In this document: positions 43,773 to 52,659 of the stretch, in pieces
Layout of the letters: every line of letters starts with the position of its first letter
Numbering within the stretch: position 1 is the stretch's first letter
NCBI RefSeq assembly: GCF_008017825.1
Contig: NZ_VRLS01000057.1
Span: forward strand, 180,681 to 244,680
Source of the DNA: Mesonia sp008017825
GTDB lineage: Bacteria; Bacteroidota; Bacteroidia; Flavobacteriales; Flavobacteriaceae
Reading direction: 5' to 3'
DNA length: 64,000 nucleotides
The notes under the pieces: generated by a model
Told to the model about the DNA's origin: nothing
Database searches by the model: none
The model's input: only the letters and a program-made list of their open reading frames with translations
Made by a program: the position numbers and the translations under genes

Positions 43773-45394
43773 TTATATTGCGTACCTCGTTTTTCTCCAA
43801 TTTTTATAACTTTTTCATCTTCTATTAATTTATCTATAGAACGTTTTAATTTCTTTTCGTGAATCTCTAAACCTATTCTTGTATGAATATCGGCCTTAGC
43901 AGCTGGAGCATATATCTTTAAATCTTCTAAAATTAAATGTTCTAAACGGTGTGGTTCAATCTTTTTTAAATCTGTTTTTCCTTTAAAATCGACACTCTTT
44001 AATAACTTTGGGTTTACATAGTACTCGGTAGCTTTTGTTTTACCCTTACTTAATACAATATCATTTTTAAGTAAGTTCCCCAACCAATATTTAATAGAAT
44101 CTTTATTTCTTAACGAGAGTTTACTAGACAGGTTAATTGCAGATAAAACACCACTTTGTGCAATTAAGCCTAACGTAATAATTTCTTTTTGGTTTAAATT
44201 GAATTCATCATTTACGTTAGACATTAGCCTAACTACCTCTTTACTTATAATTTGTTTTTTTAAAGTAACAATTACTCTATCATCCCATTCTTCTACAACA
44301 GGTTCTGGTTTACCGTTAAACAACTGTATTTCAAAAACCTTATCATAACCGCTACCTTCTTTCTCGATCAGTTTTAAATCGTGAAATATTTTAGATAAAT
44401 GTTGATTACGCTGTACAGATTTAGATATAATATTAGAAGGCGTTACCCCTAAAGGTAATCTTCCCGGGGAATGCACCTCTAATCTATCGTGATATAAATT
44501 GATAAAAATATCACCACGCATGGTATAAACTTTATGCACTAGCGCATTGGCGATAATCTCCCGTATTACTTCAATATCATAATTAGGGATTGTTTTTCTA
44601 AAAATACCATCTGAAATTTCAACAGACTCTTTCCAATCTGGTAGAGCTATAATTTCATTTAATAATTCTTTTGGGTTTTTTGTAAAATCGTCCCAAAGTA
44701 ATTTATTTATTTTATTACCTGTTTCATCATATTTAATAAACTGAATGGTAGGTGCATAATGAAGTAAGGCTCTGTCTTTTCTGCTACCAAACCATAAAAC
44801 ACCTAAGTTGGTTAAATACTCTTCTGCGGTTAATAAATAATATTCTAGTAGCTCCTCCCTAGACATTTCTTTTACAAAACCACTTACCCGTTCTGAATTT
44901 ATAATATCTGATAATAAAGTATCTCTTTTTTGATAATCTGCAGCTGCTAACTTTACTTTACGCACTACTTTTTCTTCCCAAATAAAGGCTTGTTTGTCTG
45001 CAGCAACCCTAGACATATCTTCTGGCATTAATGGTCTGCATTCATCTGCTACACGCATATAATATTTACCGTTAGAAGTGCAAGCTATGGTCTGTTTACT
45101 TTGTAATACTTTTAAATTAATAAACTCTCCCCCGTTTTCTGCTGTTGCTATGGTAGGAATAATCCCCACATTTAAAGTAAGCTGCGGTATTTTTTTATTT
45201 ATTTTATCTACTAAAGAAGAGGTGATCTTTTGTGAAGCTTCTGGAAGTTTTTTATCATCTTCTATCCCAATATGTATTTCACCACCCACGCCATTGGCAA
45301 AGCAAACACAATCTTTGGCAAGTTCCTGCCAGTTGGCAGTCTTGCCTTGTATAAGTTTTAAGGATTTTTTATCGAAATGACTGTTTTCTTCCAT
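43751..45394 (-). CDS. AlbA_2 (Schlafen-type) ATP-binding protein
   Basis: The 547-residue protein has an N-terminal AlbA_2 domain (about 1-130: SLKLIQGKTANWQELAKDCVCFANGVGGEIHIGI). A GHKL-like C-terminal ATPase region follows (about 250-370: EVIREIIANALVHKVYTMRGDIFINLYHDRLEVHSPGRLP, KIFHDLKLIEKEGSGYDKVFE). Two winged-helix segments lie at about 390-545. It is annotated as a putative DNA-binding or ATP-dependent helicase-related protein, but no helicase motif is present. Such genes are recurrent passengers in type I restriction operons. It sits 6 bp after hsdS. Confidence 0.85.
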   Translation of the reverse strand: MEENSHFDKKSLKLIQGKTANWQELAKDCVCFANGVGGEIHIGIEDDKKLPEASQKITSSLVDKINKKIPQLTLNVGIIPTIATAENGGEFINLKVLQSKQTIACTSNGKYYMRVADECRPLMPEDMSRVAADKQAFIWEEKVVRKVKLAAADYQKRDTLLSDIINSERVSGFVKEMSREELLEYYLLTAEEYLTNLGVLWFGSRKDRALLHYAPTIQFIKYDETGNKINKLLWDDFTKNPKELLNEIIALPDWKESVEISDGIFRKTIPNYDIEVIREIIANALVHKVYTMRGDIFINLYHDRLEVHSPGRLPLGVTPSNIISKSVQRNQHLSKIFHDLKLIEKEGSGYDKVFEIQLFNGKPEPVVEEWDDRVIVTLKKQIISKEVVRLMSNVNDEFNLNQKEIITLGLIAQSGVLSAINLSSKLSLRNKDSIKYWLGNLLKNDIVLSKGKTKATEYYVNPKLLKSVDFKGKTDLKKIEPHRLEHLILEDLKIYAPAAKADIHTRIGLEIHEKKLKRSIDKLIEDEKVIKIGEKRGTQYKLSDKKQ

Positions 45395-45400
45395 AACTAT

Positions 45401-46618
45401 TTAAGCTTCTAACAATTGGTTTACCCTAATTTTACCCGTAAGCAATTGCTGCATCAAACCTTTTTTAAGTTGTTGATACGCTTGTTTTTTATCTTTTTGG
45501 GTTTGAAGTTTATCGTCAACTTTACTAAGAATTTCCGCAATATCTTTTTGTTCTGAAATTGGAGGCAAAGCCACTTTTAAGTCTTTTAATACTTCTAATC
45601 GAATACCTTTTACAGTACTTCCAGATGCTAAATTTAGAATCTTTTCAGAATTACAATTGAACCAATGAAACAAGAAAAATTTATTAAGATTGTCTTTTAA
45701 AAACAGTGCTTTTAAATCCTGATTAATTGTCACATCTTTGGTAACAAAGACAGCTTTCCCTACAGCCATTCTTGTTGAAATAATCAGTGTCCAAGCAGGT
45801 ATTAAATTTGCTGCACTATTATTTAAGCCTGCTTTTGAGATATAGTCAATAGAATCATCAATAATTGAATTTTTCAAATCTTTTACAGTAATCCAAGGGA
45901 TTTCGGGTTTCCAATATTCTGAATTTTCTTTACTTGGAGTACCACCGCCTTTAATCCTATCCAATAAAACACCTAAATTCTTCACCTCCCAACTTTTAGG
46001 GATTTTACCAAGGGGGGAATCTTTAAACTCGGTATGTCCAATGCCTTTGGTGAGCAGACGTTGCATTAAACCTTTTTTCAACTCTTCGCTAGCCGTAATT
46101 TGCTGGTCAATCACCGCTATTTTCTTATCTACCGTACTTAAAATATCAGCTATTTTTTGTTGTTCTGGTAATGGTGGGATTGGCAATTCTATACTTTCTA
46201 AAGCCGATTTGTTTAATTTGGTTCTTGTTGAACCAATTATATATTTTGTTATATCTCGATGCACTAGGTTATAATGGAGAAAATAGTGATTACCATTTTT
46301 TGCCTGCAAAATATGTGCGTGATTATTTACCCAAAACTTACCTTTCATCATATAGGTAATTGGTTTTATTCTATAATCGTGAAAATTACCACCGTCTTCT
46401 GCTAATAGCACATAAGTACCATCAAATTTATAATCATTAATGTAATCAACAATTCCGTTAGCACCACAGTAAGGATACTTTCCTTTCATTTTAAAGCGGA
46501 TTGATGAGCTTAGAGGTTTTCGCTGATTGTTTAAAATATGGCAATACTCTTCAATTTTTTGTATATCCCATTCAGAAGGTATTAAACCTATTGTAGTTCT
46601 TCTCCACTTATCCTTCAT
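45401..46618 (-). CDS. hsdS: Type I restriction enzyme, S (specificity) subunit
   Basis: The 405-residue protein has two target-recognition domains (about 5-155 and 200-350). Each is followed by a conserved helical spacer: LPIPPLPEQQKIADILSTVDKKIAVIDQQ (about 148-176) and LPPISEQKDIAEILSKVDDKLQT (about 353-375). The first ends in EELKKGLMQRLLTKGIGHTEFKDSPLGKIP, the usual half-subunit junction. It determines the bipartite DNA target. No inverted second hsdS, invertase gene or truncated half-gene is nearby, so phase variation by recombination is not evident here. It overlaps hsdM by 4 bp. Confidence 0.95.
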   Translation of the reverse strand: MKDKWRRTTIGLIPSEWDIQKIEEYCHILNNQRKPLSSSIRFKMKGKYPYCGANGIVDYINDYKFDGTYVLLAEDGGNFHDYRIKPITYMMKGKFWVNNHAHILQAKNGNHYFLHYNLVHRDITKYIIGSTRTKLNKSALESIELPIPPLPEQQKIADILSTVDKKIAVIDQQITASEELKKGLMQRLLTKGIGHTEFKDSPLGKIPKSWEVKNLGVLLDRIKGGGTPSKENSEYWKPEIPWITVKDLKNSIIDDSIDYISKAGLNNSAANLIPAWTLIISTRMAVGKAVFVTKDVTINQDLKALFLKDNLNKFFLFHWFNCNSEKILNLASGSTVKGIRLEVLKDLKVALPPISEQKDIAEILSKVDDKLQTQKDKKQAYQQLKKGLMQQLLTGKIRVNQLLEA

Positions 46619-48165
46619 ATCCCCAATTCCTTTAAAAATTCACTTAATTTTTGGTCAATTTCAGCTTCTTGCTGTTCTAAGTCGGCTATCATTTGTTTTA
46701 CCGCAGCAATATCTACTTCTGGTTCTGGCTCTGTGGTATCTATATAACGAGAGATGTTAAGGTTATAATCGTTTTCTGCAATTTCAGCTAAATCTACCAC
46801 TCGCATATATTTATCTACTTCCGCGTAAGCGTGATAGGCATTTACAATATTAGCCACGTGCTCTTCTTCTAAACTATTTTGGTTTTTCCCATCTTTAAAA
46901 GCTTGGCTAGCATCTATAATGGCTACCTTATTTTTTTGCGCTTCGGTTTTATTTTTATTAATAATCCAGATAGAAGCAGGAATACCTGTATTATAAAACA
47001 ACTTAGATGGTAAACCTACAATACCTTCTACCAAATCTGCCTGTAAAAAAGCTTTACGTATTTTACCCTCGCTAGAGCCTCTAAACAGTGTACCGTGTGG
47101 TAAAACCACACCTGCTTTACCGTCTTGTTTTAAAACGGCAATCATATGTTGTAAAAAAGCTAAATCTGCATACCCTCTTGGAGGGGTACCATATTGAAAA
47201 CGCCCGTAAGGATCTGTTACCTGCGTGTTATATTTTGGAGTTACTTTTTTCTCTTTACCGTCTTTATCTAGTTTTACTTCTACATTGGTTTCGGCAGGAG
47301 TCCACCATTCACCTTGAGAAAATGGAGGGTTAGCAATTACCCTATCAAATAACATTAAATCGTTATTCTCTATATGTTTGGGAGTTACCAAGGTATCGCC
47401 TTTTTCTAAACTAGCATCGGTAAAATTATGTAGTAACATATTTAGTTTACCTATTGCCCAAGTGCTTAGGTTTTTTTCTTGACCATAAAGCGAAACATTT
47501 ATGTTTTTACCTACTTTACCTTCGGGTAATTGAGCAATATAATTGGCAGCTTCTATAAGCATACCACCGCTCCCCATTGTAGGGTCGTAAACCCGTTGCT
47601 TGGGTTGTGGTTTTATAAGTTGTACAATAAGCTGCACCACACCACGAGGGGTATAAAATTCGCCTCCTTTTTTACCTGCATCATCTGCAAATTGTTTAAT
47701 AAGATACTCATAAGCATCTCCCAGAATATGCGGCGATGCTAAATCTGCATTACGCAACGAGTATTGATTAAAATGGCTAAGTAAACGTTTAATGACATCG
47801 TCTGATAGTTTGTCTTTATCACCAAACTTAGTAGTGGTTAACACGCCTTCTAAAGAGGTGTTTTCACGCTCAATGGCAGCAAAGGCTTTGTCTAGCTCTA
47901 TCCCTATATTTTCAGTTACTGTTTTTAGATACTCCCAACGTGCCTCTGGAGGTAAGGCAAAATAAGCATCATCTTCTGCATCTTCACGGCTACTACCATC
48001 CTCTTCCATTAATTGCTCTACTTCTTCTTCAAAAGTATCGTTGGTTCTTTTTAAAAATAAAAGACCAAAAATGTAATTTTTAAAGTCCGACGAATCTATG
48101 GATCCACGTAATATATTAGCCGACTCCCATAACCAGGATTCGAGCGTATCTAGTTTTAAATTCAT
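46615..48165 (-). CDS. hsdM: Type I restriction enzyme, M (methyltransferase) subunit
   Basis: The 516-residue N6-adenine methyltransferase has an N-terminal HsdM helical bundle (about 1-140), SAM-binding DPTMGSGGMLIEAA (194-207) and catalytic NPPF (279-282) in the gamma-class order. Motif KGGEFYTPRGVVQLIV (166-181) is also typical. The C-terminal helical tail (VKQMIADLEQQEAEIDQKL) contacts HsdS. It is the first gene of the core operon hsdM-hsdS-AlbA_2-hsdR-YgjP. Confidence 0.96.
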   Translation of the reverse strand: MNLKLDTLESWLWESANILRGSIDSSDFKNYIFGLLFLKRTNDTFEEEVEQLMEEDGSSREDAEDDAYFALPPEARWEYLKTVTENIGIELDKAFAAIERENTSLEGVLTTTKFGDKDKLSDDVIKRLLSHFNQYSLRNADLASPHILGDAYEYLIKQFADDAGKKGGEFYTPRGVVQLIVQLIKPQPKQRVYDPTMGSGGMLIEAANYIAQLPEGKVGKNINVSLYGQEKNLSTWAIGKLNMLLHNFTDASLEKGDTLVTPKHIENNDLMLFDRVIANPPFSQGEWWTPAETNVEVKLDKDGKEKKVTPKYNTQVTDPYGRFQYGTPPRGYADLAFLQHMIAVLKQDGKAGVVLPHGTLFRGSSEGKIRKAFLQADLVEGIVGLPSKLFYNTGIPASIWIINKNKTEAQKNKVAIIDASQAFKDGKNQNSLEEEHVANIVNAYHAYAEVDKYMRVVDLAEIAENDYNLNISRYIDTTEPEPEVDIAAVKQMIADLEQQEAEIDQKLSEFLKELGI

Positions 48166-48220
48166 GTATTGTATATATGTTTTATATAGGCTGTTGTAAA
48201 AATAGAAAAAAGTAGTGAGA

Positions 48221-49393
48221 TTAAGCGGTTACTAGCTCTGCTTCTAATTTTTTGAAGATAGAAATAAAACCTTTCTCTTCTAATTTTTCTGCAATATACT
48301 TTCCTAAATTTTCTATTTCAGATTCTTGTAAATGATAGGTTTTAATTGCGAAATGCGCGTAAGCTTTATTTGTAGAGGTATAAAAACTATCACTAATGAG
48401 TTCCTTTTCTTGATCGTTAAATTTAATTTTCCCGTAGACCTCTTTATTTTTTAAAGCTTTTCCTTTAAGCTCTACAATTAACCTGATAAAATGCTCTTCT
48501 TCTAGTAAGCCATGGTAACTTATGGTAAACATAAGGTCTTTATTTTCTTTATGTTCAAAATAGGTAATCCGCTTTCCTAAATTTCCTTTAGACTCATTGA
48601 GTTTTACATTTAATTTTTCTTTTTCTGTTAAGATAGAAAAGCTTTTCTTGATTTCTTCTTCAATATATTCTCTAACCTTATTTTTATAAGTGACTAATTC
48701 ATTAATTTCTTGTTGAAATTGATAATAAAAATTTAAGTTTTTTGGGTTCATTACAGGTGCGCTTAAGTTGATAATATTTTGATGAAAATCATTTAAAAAA
48801 GTTATATATTTAGGTGTTGCCTCTACCAGATAACTTCCTATATTATTATAGATTTTAGTAAGTAACTCTACGTGAGTAAGGTTAATAAAGTGAGCATGAT
48901 CTATGTATGGTTTGGGTTGTAAAGTTAAGACGATTCCTATTTTATTTTTACTTTGCTTTTGGGTTGAGCTCCAATAATCTTCCAAATCATTTGCTAAGAA
49001 ATGATATACCTTGTTTTCAATAATAATGGCTGCATCGGTAGACTCTATTACTAAATCTATTCTGCCGTTCTTAAGTGTAGTTTTTTGAGTAAGACAAGTA
49101 AAACCCGTATCAAATCTTAGTTCTTTTTTTTGTTGTGTGTTTGATCCTATATTCCCAATTTTCTCTTGAATAAGTTCTAAAAGTGATTGTATAAAAAGAT
49201 CATGTAAATTATGTTCTTCATTTTCATCTAAGAAAAAAGCATACCAATTAGTAAGAACATCTTCATAATGCGGTTGCTTAGCTATCCCAAAAAAAGTTTG
49301 TGGTTTTCCTCTTAGCTTAGGGATATCATTTTCAAGTAAAAACTTTTTTAAATCTTCAAGTGTTTTCTTTTTTTTATTTAATTTTTTCTTCAT
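48221..49393 (-). CDS. PD-(D/E)XK nuclease superfamily protein
   Basis: The 390-residue protein has a core at about 40-140 that matches the PDDEXK_4-like layout. Glu44 lies in an N-terminal helix (HYEDVLTNWYAFFLD), Asp113 in NGRIDLVIES, and Glu126 and Lys128 in AIIIENKVYH. This is a complete D...ExK catalytic site. The rest is helical and not recognised. It lies 55 bp upstream of hsdM on the same strand, so it is probably part of the defence island, either as an independent nuclease or as a restriction accessory. The substrate is unknown. Confidence 0.78.
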   Translation of the reverse strand: MKKKLNKKKKTLEDLKKFLLENDIPKLRGKPQTFFGIAKQPHYEDVLTNWYAFFLDENEEHNLHDLFIQSLLELIQEKIGNIGSNTQQKKELRFDTGFTCLTQKTTLKNGRIDLVIESTDAAIIIENKVYHFLANDLEDYWSSTQKQSKNKIGIVLTLQPKPYIDHAHFINLTHVELLTKIYNNIGSYLVEATPKYITFLNDFHQNIINLSAPVMNPKNLNFYYQFQQEINELVTYKNKVREYIEEEIKKSFSILTEKEKLNVKLNESKGNLGKRITYFEHKENKDLMFTISYHGLLEEEHFIRLIVELKGKALKNKEVYGKIKFNDQEKELISDSFYTSTNKAYAHFAIKTYHLQESEIENLGKYIAEKLEEKGFISIFKKLEAELVTA

Positions 49394-49851
49394 AAAACTT
49401 AGGGTTTATTTATTTGACTTAGTCCTAAAACTGTTGATATCATACTATACTTAAATGGTTTTTAATAAATAAGAAAGATCTTACAGGTATTGCTACACAA
49501 CTTCAATACTAACTAAACTAATTGATTGCTGTTTACGGGAAACCATATTTAAATTTATAACCTCGACAGTATTATGCTGAATAGAGTTACAAACAGCCAT
49601 TCAAAAATCAATGTTGTATTGGCCTAAAATAGTTTTATGATGAATCTCATATATCTATTGCTAAAAATTTAAACATAGATTTCTACCTCTCCTCTACTAT
49701 CTTGTCAAAATTGATCATAGAGCTATTTTTATTTCTCATCAAAGATCGCTTCTCTCTACTCAAATTCAACACATTACGGTATTCCGTAAGGATTACTTCC
49801 TAATATTTTAAATTTTTACAAAAACAAATATTCATTAAATATTAGAAGCTC
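49394..49851. other. 458-bp divergent spacer
   Basis: No gene, repeat module or RNA was recognised. It separates the minus-strand restriction operon from the plus-strand accessory genes and must hold both promoters. A short imperfect palindrome (TTACGGTATTCCGTAAGG, about 49775-49792) is present. Confidence 0.4.
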
Positions 49852-50496
49852 ATGAAAAAAATTTTACTACTCTTCGTTATTAGCCTTATCGTTTCTTGCT
49901 CTGGTCCTTTAGATAGAGAATACAACGAAGATATGCTCGAAGAAGACGCGAAAGCACTAAAAGAATCAGGTTTAAGTGAGGAGGATACTCAAATGTTAGC
50001 AGGTTGGATGATTCGTGCAAAATTTAAAGATATCGACTTAAAAGGAAAAACGTATGGAGAAATTTTAGAGGAAGCTAAAGACTATAAAAAAGAAGAAGAA
50101 ATTTTAGCTGAAAAAACTAAAAAAGAAGAAGAGGAAAAACGACAACGCTTAAATACAGCACTTACCTTAGCTATGTACGATAAAGGTTACGAAAAATATA
50201 ATTATGAAGAGTATTTAACCTATAGTCTTGCTTTTGAAAATAAAGCAGCTCAGGATATAAGAGCTTTTACAGGTACATTATCTATTCAAAATCTTTTTGA
50301 AAAAGAAATTAAATCCATTAGTTTAACTATAGATGATCCTATTCCTGCTGGTGAAACTTACAAAGGAACTTACACCACTGATTATAATCAATTTAAAGAT
50401 GAAGATAATATACTTAAATCTAAAGACTTAGATGATCTTATCATCGTATGGACTCCTGAAAAAATAATCTTCACAGATGGTACTAGCCTAGAATAA
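49852..50496 (+). CDS. Hypothetical lipoprotein
   Basis: The 214-residue protein has a lipoprotein signal ending IVSC (Cys16). The mature part begins with an acidic helical region, then a charged coiled coil (about 85-105: EEEILAEKTKKEEEEKRQRL). A C-terminal beta-rich domain (about 115-214: YSLAFENKAAQDIRAFTGTL) resembles small FxLYD/DUF4352-like immunoglobulin folds; that comparison is tentative. It is probably anchored in a membrane, facing the periplasm. A 36-bp perfect palindrome lies 14 bp after the stop. Confidence 0.7.
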   Translation: MKKILLLFVISLIVSCSGPLDREYNEDMLEEDAKALKESGLSEEDTQMLAGWMIRAKFKDIDLKGKTYGEILEEAKDYKKEEEILAEKTKKEEEEKRQRLNTALTLAMYDKGYEKYNYEEYLTYSLAFENKAAQDIRAFTGTLSIQNLFEKEIKSISLTIDDPIPAGETYKGTYTTDYNQFKDEDNILKSKDLDDLIIVWTPEKIIFTDGTSLE

Positions 50497-50509
50497 ATGG
50501 GCTTAAATA

Positions 50510-50545
50510 AATGAGTTAATTACGGTTAACCGTAATTAACTCATT
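50510..50545. repeat. 36-bp perfect palindrome
   Basis: The two 18-nt halves (AATGAGTTAATTACGGTT and its exact complement) meet at GTTAAC with no loop and no mismatch. No T-run follows, so a classical terminator is unlikely, although a hairpin with a few unpaired central bases could still stop transcription of the lipoprotein gene. It could also be a protein-binding site or recombination-active cruciform. Confidence 0.75.
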
Positions 50546-50588
50546 ATCAAAACATTTAATTTTCCACCTCATTCTAAAACCATTTCTT

Positions 50589-50795
50589 ATGAAAACTTAT
50601 TATGTAAATAAAAATGCACAAACAAACGGAGATCACGAAGTACATATCGAATCGTGTAGCCAATTACCCAATGATAAAAATTTAATTCTTTTGGGAAAAT
50701 ACAGTAATTGTGATAGTGCTGTACAAAAATCTAAAGAATACTACAATCAAACTAACGGTTGTTATTACTGCTGCCTACCCTGCCATACTTCTTAA
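50589..50795 (+). CDS. Small Cys-rich conserved protein
   Basis: The 68-residue protein has no signal peptide, starting MKTYYVNKNAQTNGDHEVH. It contains five Cys toward the C-terminus: SNCDSAV, then GCYYCCLPCHTS, plus one at ESCSQL. The pattern Cx2CCx2C with the paired His and Cys in HIESC suggests a metal or iron-sulphur site. I recognise the YYVNKNxQxNGDHEVH...GCYYC...CH pattern as recurring in small unassigned proteins, without a known function. It lies between the lipoprotein and the Ter-like cassette. Confidence 0.7.
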   Translation: MKTYYVNKNAQTNGDHEVHIESCSQLPNDKNLILLGKYSNCDSAVQKSKEYYNQTNGCYYCCLPCHTS

Positions 50796-50881
50796 AAATC
50801 AAGAATCTAAATTTTGCATTTAAGAAAAATAAACTTGGTAAAAAAATTAGGTATAGAATTCAAAAAGACCTGTATAAAAAC

Positions 50882-50935
50882 AGCCTTTCCTAACTTGTAT
50901 AAATAAAGTGGGTTACTTTAATAAAGAGAAAGGCT
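50882..50935 (+). other. Nested hairpin in the leader of the TerB-like operon
   Basis: An outer stem AGCCTTTC (50882-50889) pairs with GAAAGGCT (50928-50935), and an inner stem TAAAGT (50904-50909) pairs with ACTTTA (50915-50920). It lies 54 bp before the first gene of the cassette and has no T-run. It may be a leader structure or a terminator for the Cys-rich gene. Confidence 0.4.
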
Positions 50936-50988
50936 ACTTCAGGTTACATATATCTCTTCTAATAATTCAATATAACAACTAATATATA

Positions 50989-51393
50989 ATGAAATCAACT
51001 ATTTCTACCGAATTAAAAAGTCACTTTTTACGGCTATATCAAATGGCCCTTACCGATGATAAATTTGATATCTTGGAGCTTAAAACCTTATATAAATTTG
51101 CGGAAGATCGAAACGTACCTAAAGAAGAACTAGACCGTTTATTGTTAAATCCTGTAGATCACACTTCTACTATCCCTAAAGATATCAACACTCGTATAGA
51201 GTATTTATATGATTTAGCTTATATGATTCTAGTTGATGGAATCATCACGGAGGACGAAAAAAACACATTGATTAAATACTGTAAGAAATTTGAGTTTTTA
51301 GAAGAAAATGTAGAACAGCTATGTGAGTACCTCTTAGATTGTATAAAAAAAGGAATAAGTAAAGAAGATATTATTAAAACTCTAAATAGTTAA
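50989..51393 (+). CDS. TerB-like protein
   Basis: The 134-residue all-helical protein has no signal peptide. It shows the TerB-type repeated helical pattern with acidic turn LVDGIITEDEKNTLIKYCKKF (about 82-102), and an earlier related turn ALTDDKFDILELKTLYKFAED (17-37) likely forms the second half of the metal-binding bundle. TerB proteins are cytosolic, linked to tellurite and general stress and to membrane-associated sensing complexes. It is the first gene of a tight cassette, with 3 nt to the next start. Confidence 0.72.
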   Translation: MKSTISTELKSHFLRLYQMALTDDKFDILELKTLYKFAEDRNVPKEELDRLLLNPVDHTSTIPKDINTRIEYLYDLAYMILVDGIITEDEKNTLIKYCKKFEFLEENVEQLCEYLLDCIKKGISKEDIIKTLNS

Positions 51394-51396
51394 CCT

Positions 51397-52656
51397 ATGG
51401 ACCTTAAAAAGCTATTTAAAACCAAACAGATTTCTGAAGATAATGAAACTATAGATACTTTAGAAGATCTTGAACAAATTAGAATTACATATTATCAAAG
51501 TGGTTTTGCTGCCTCTACCAAAGCCTCTGGTAAACCTATTGTTCTTCAAGCTTGCTTACAAAATTTATTTGCCAGTTTTGAAGATCAATGCCGTCGACAA
51601 GAAGTAGAGCAACAAAAACTAAAACAACCTTATAAAGAAGAACAAGAACGTTTAAAAACCGAATTAAAAAAGTTTGAAACGGGTCTATCTATCTTTGAAG
51701 AACAAGCAGTAGAAAATAAACAACAGGTAGAGCAACATCAAAAAGAAATCATTGATGTAAAAAATAATCCTACAAAATATGGCGTTGAAGCAGATAAACG
51801 TCCAAAAGCTCAATTTTATATTGGAATACTAGTTTTAATCCCTATTACCTTATACTTGTTAGTTTTCTATGTTTCAGCTTCTTATTCTGCATTTTTCAAA
51901 GAGTTTGAAGTAGATGCATTAGTAGCCGCAATTTTCGATAAAGACGCATTTAATAATGCTTTTAACGATAGCTTATTAGAGGGCATTCTTGTTACCACAA
52001 TTCCATTCGTATTCATGGGCTTAGGTTATGTTATTCATATGATGCAAAAAGGAAAAGGTTGGTTAAACTCTTTAAAATTAGTAGCTCTTCTACTTATAAC
52101 CTTTGCTTTTGATGCTCTTTTAGCTTATTCAATTGAACAAAAAATTTATGATTTTAATAAAACACTCAATTCTCCTGATTTTGACCTCAGCATTGCTTTA
52201 CAAGAGGCCCAATTCTGGATGATTATTTTTGCAGGCTTTGTAGTGTATATTATATGGGGGCTCGTCTTTGATTATATTATGAAGGAGTATGAGAATCTAG
52301 ATAAAATTAATTTGTTTATACAAAATAAGAAAGAAGAAATCAAAAACCTTAGGCAGGTTAAAATTGAACTCAATGATAAAATTTCAGATTTTAAAGGACT
52401 TATTTCCGAGGTTAAAGGAAAAATTGAAGAAGTTCAATCTAAGATTAATGGTTTCATATTTCCAATAAAAGAATATTTATTGTACCACAACCAGTATAAA
52501 GAAGGTTGGTTTCAAGCTATCAATACTGAAATTGCTCTCCCTACAAAACAAAAAATAGAACTCTTAGAGTCTTGTGACCAAACTACTCAACAACATTTAA
52601 AGGATTTAAAACTTGTTGATAATGACATCCAACAACTAATCTATTCAAAAAATTAA
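51397..52656 (+). CDS. Coiled-coil, four-transmembrane protein of unknown function
   Basis: The 419-residue protein has an N-terminal cytosolic region, then a coiled coil at about 65-122 (Gln/Glu/Lys-rich). Four transmembrane segments lie at about 138-160, 195-215, 225-245 and 272-293, followed by a second coiled coil at about 300-360 and a charged tail. I recognise no domain. The layout of two coiled coils flanking a helix bundle suits a membrane scaffold or channel-like effector with partners on both sides. The 3-nt spacing on both sides links it to the TerB-like and vWA-like genes. Confidence 0.7.
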   Translation: MDLKKLFKTKQISEDNETIDTLEDLEQIRITYYQSGFAASTKASGKPIVLQACLQNLFASFEDQCRRQEVEQQKLKQPYKEEQERLKTELKKFETGLSIFEEQAVENKQQVEQHQKEIIDVKNNPTKYGVEADKRPKAQFYIGILVLIPITLYLLVFYVSASYSAFFKEFEVDALVAAIFDKDAFNNAFNDSLLEGILVTTIPFVFMGLGYVIHMMQKGKGWLNSLKLVALLLITFAFDALLAYSIEQKIYDFNKTLNSPDFDLSIALQEAQFWMIIFAGFVVYIIWGLVFDYIMKEYENLDKINLFIQNKKEEIKNLRQVKIELNDKISDFKGLISEVKGKIEEVQSKINGFIFPIKEYLLYHNQYKEGWFQAINTEIALPTKQKIELLESCDQTTQQHLKDLKLVDNDIQQLIYSKN

Positions 52657-52659
52657 TTT

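Noticed and set aside
45401..46618. Phase-variable hsdS by inversion
   Set aside because: Only one full-length hsdS is present, with no partner fragment or invertase in the window.
51397..52656. ZorA/MotA-like stator protein
   Set aside because: ZorA has its helices at the N-terminus and a single long tail; here the helices are central and flanked by two coiled coils, and no ZorB-like partner is present.
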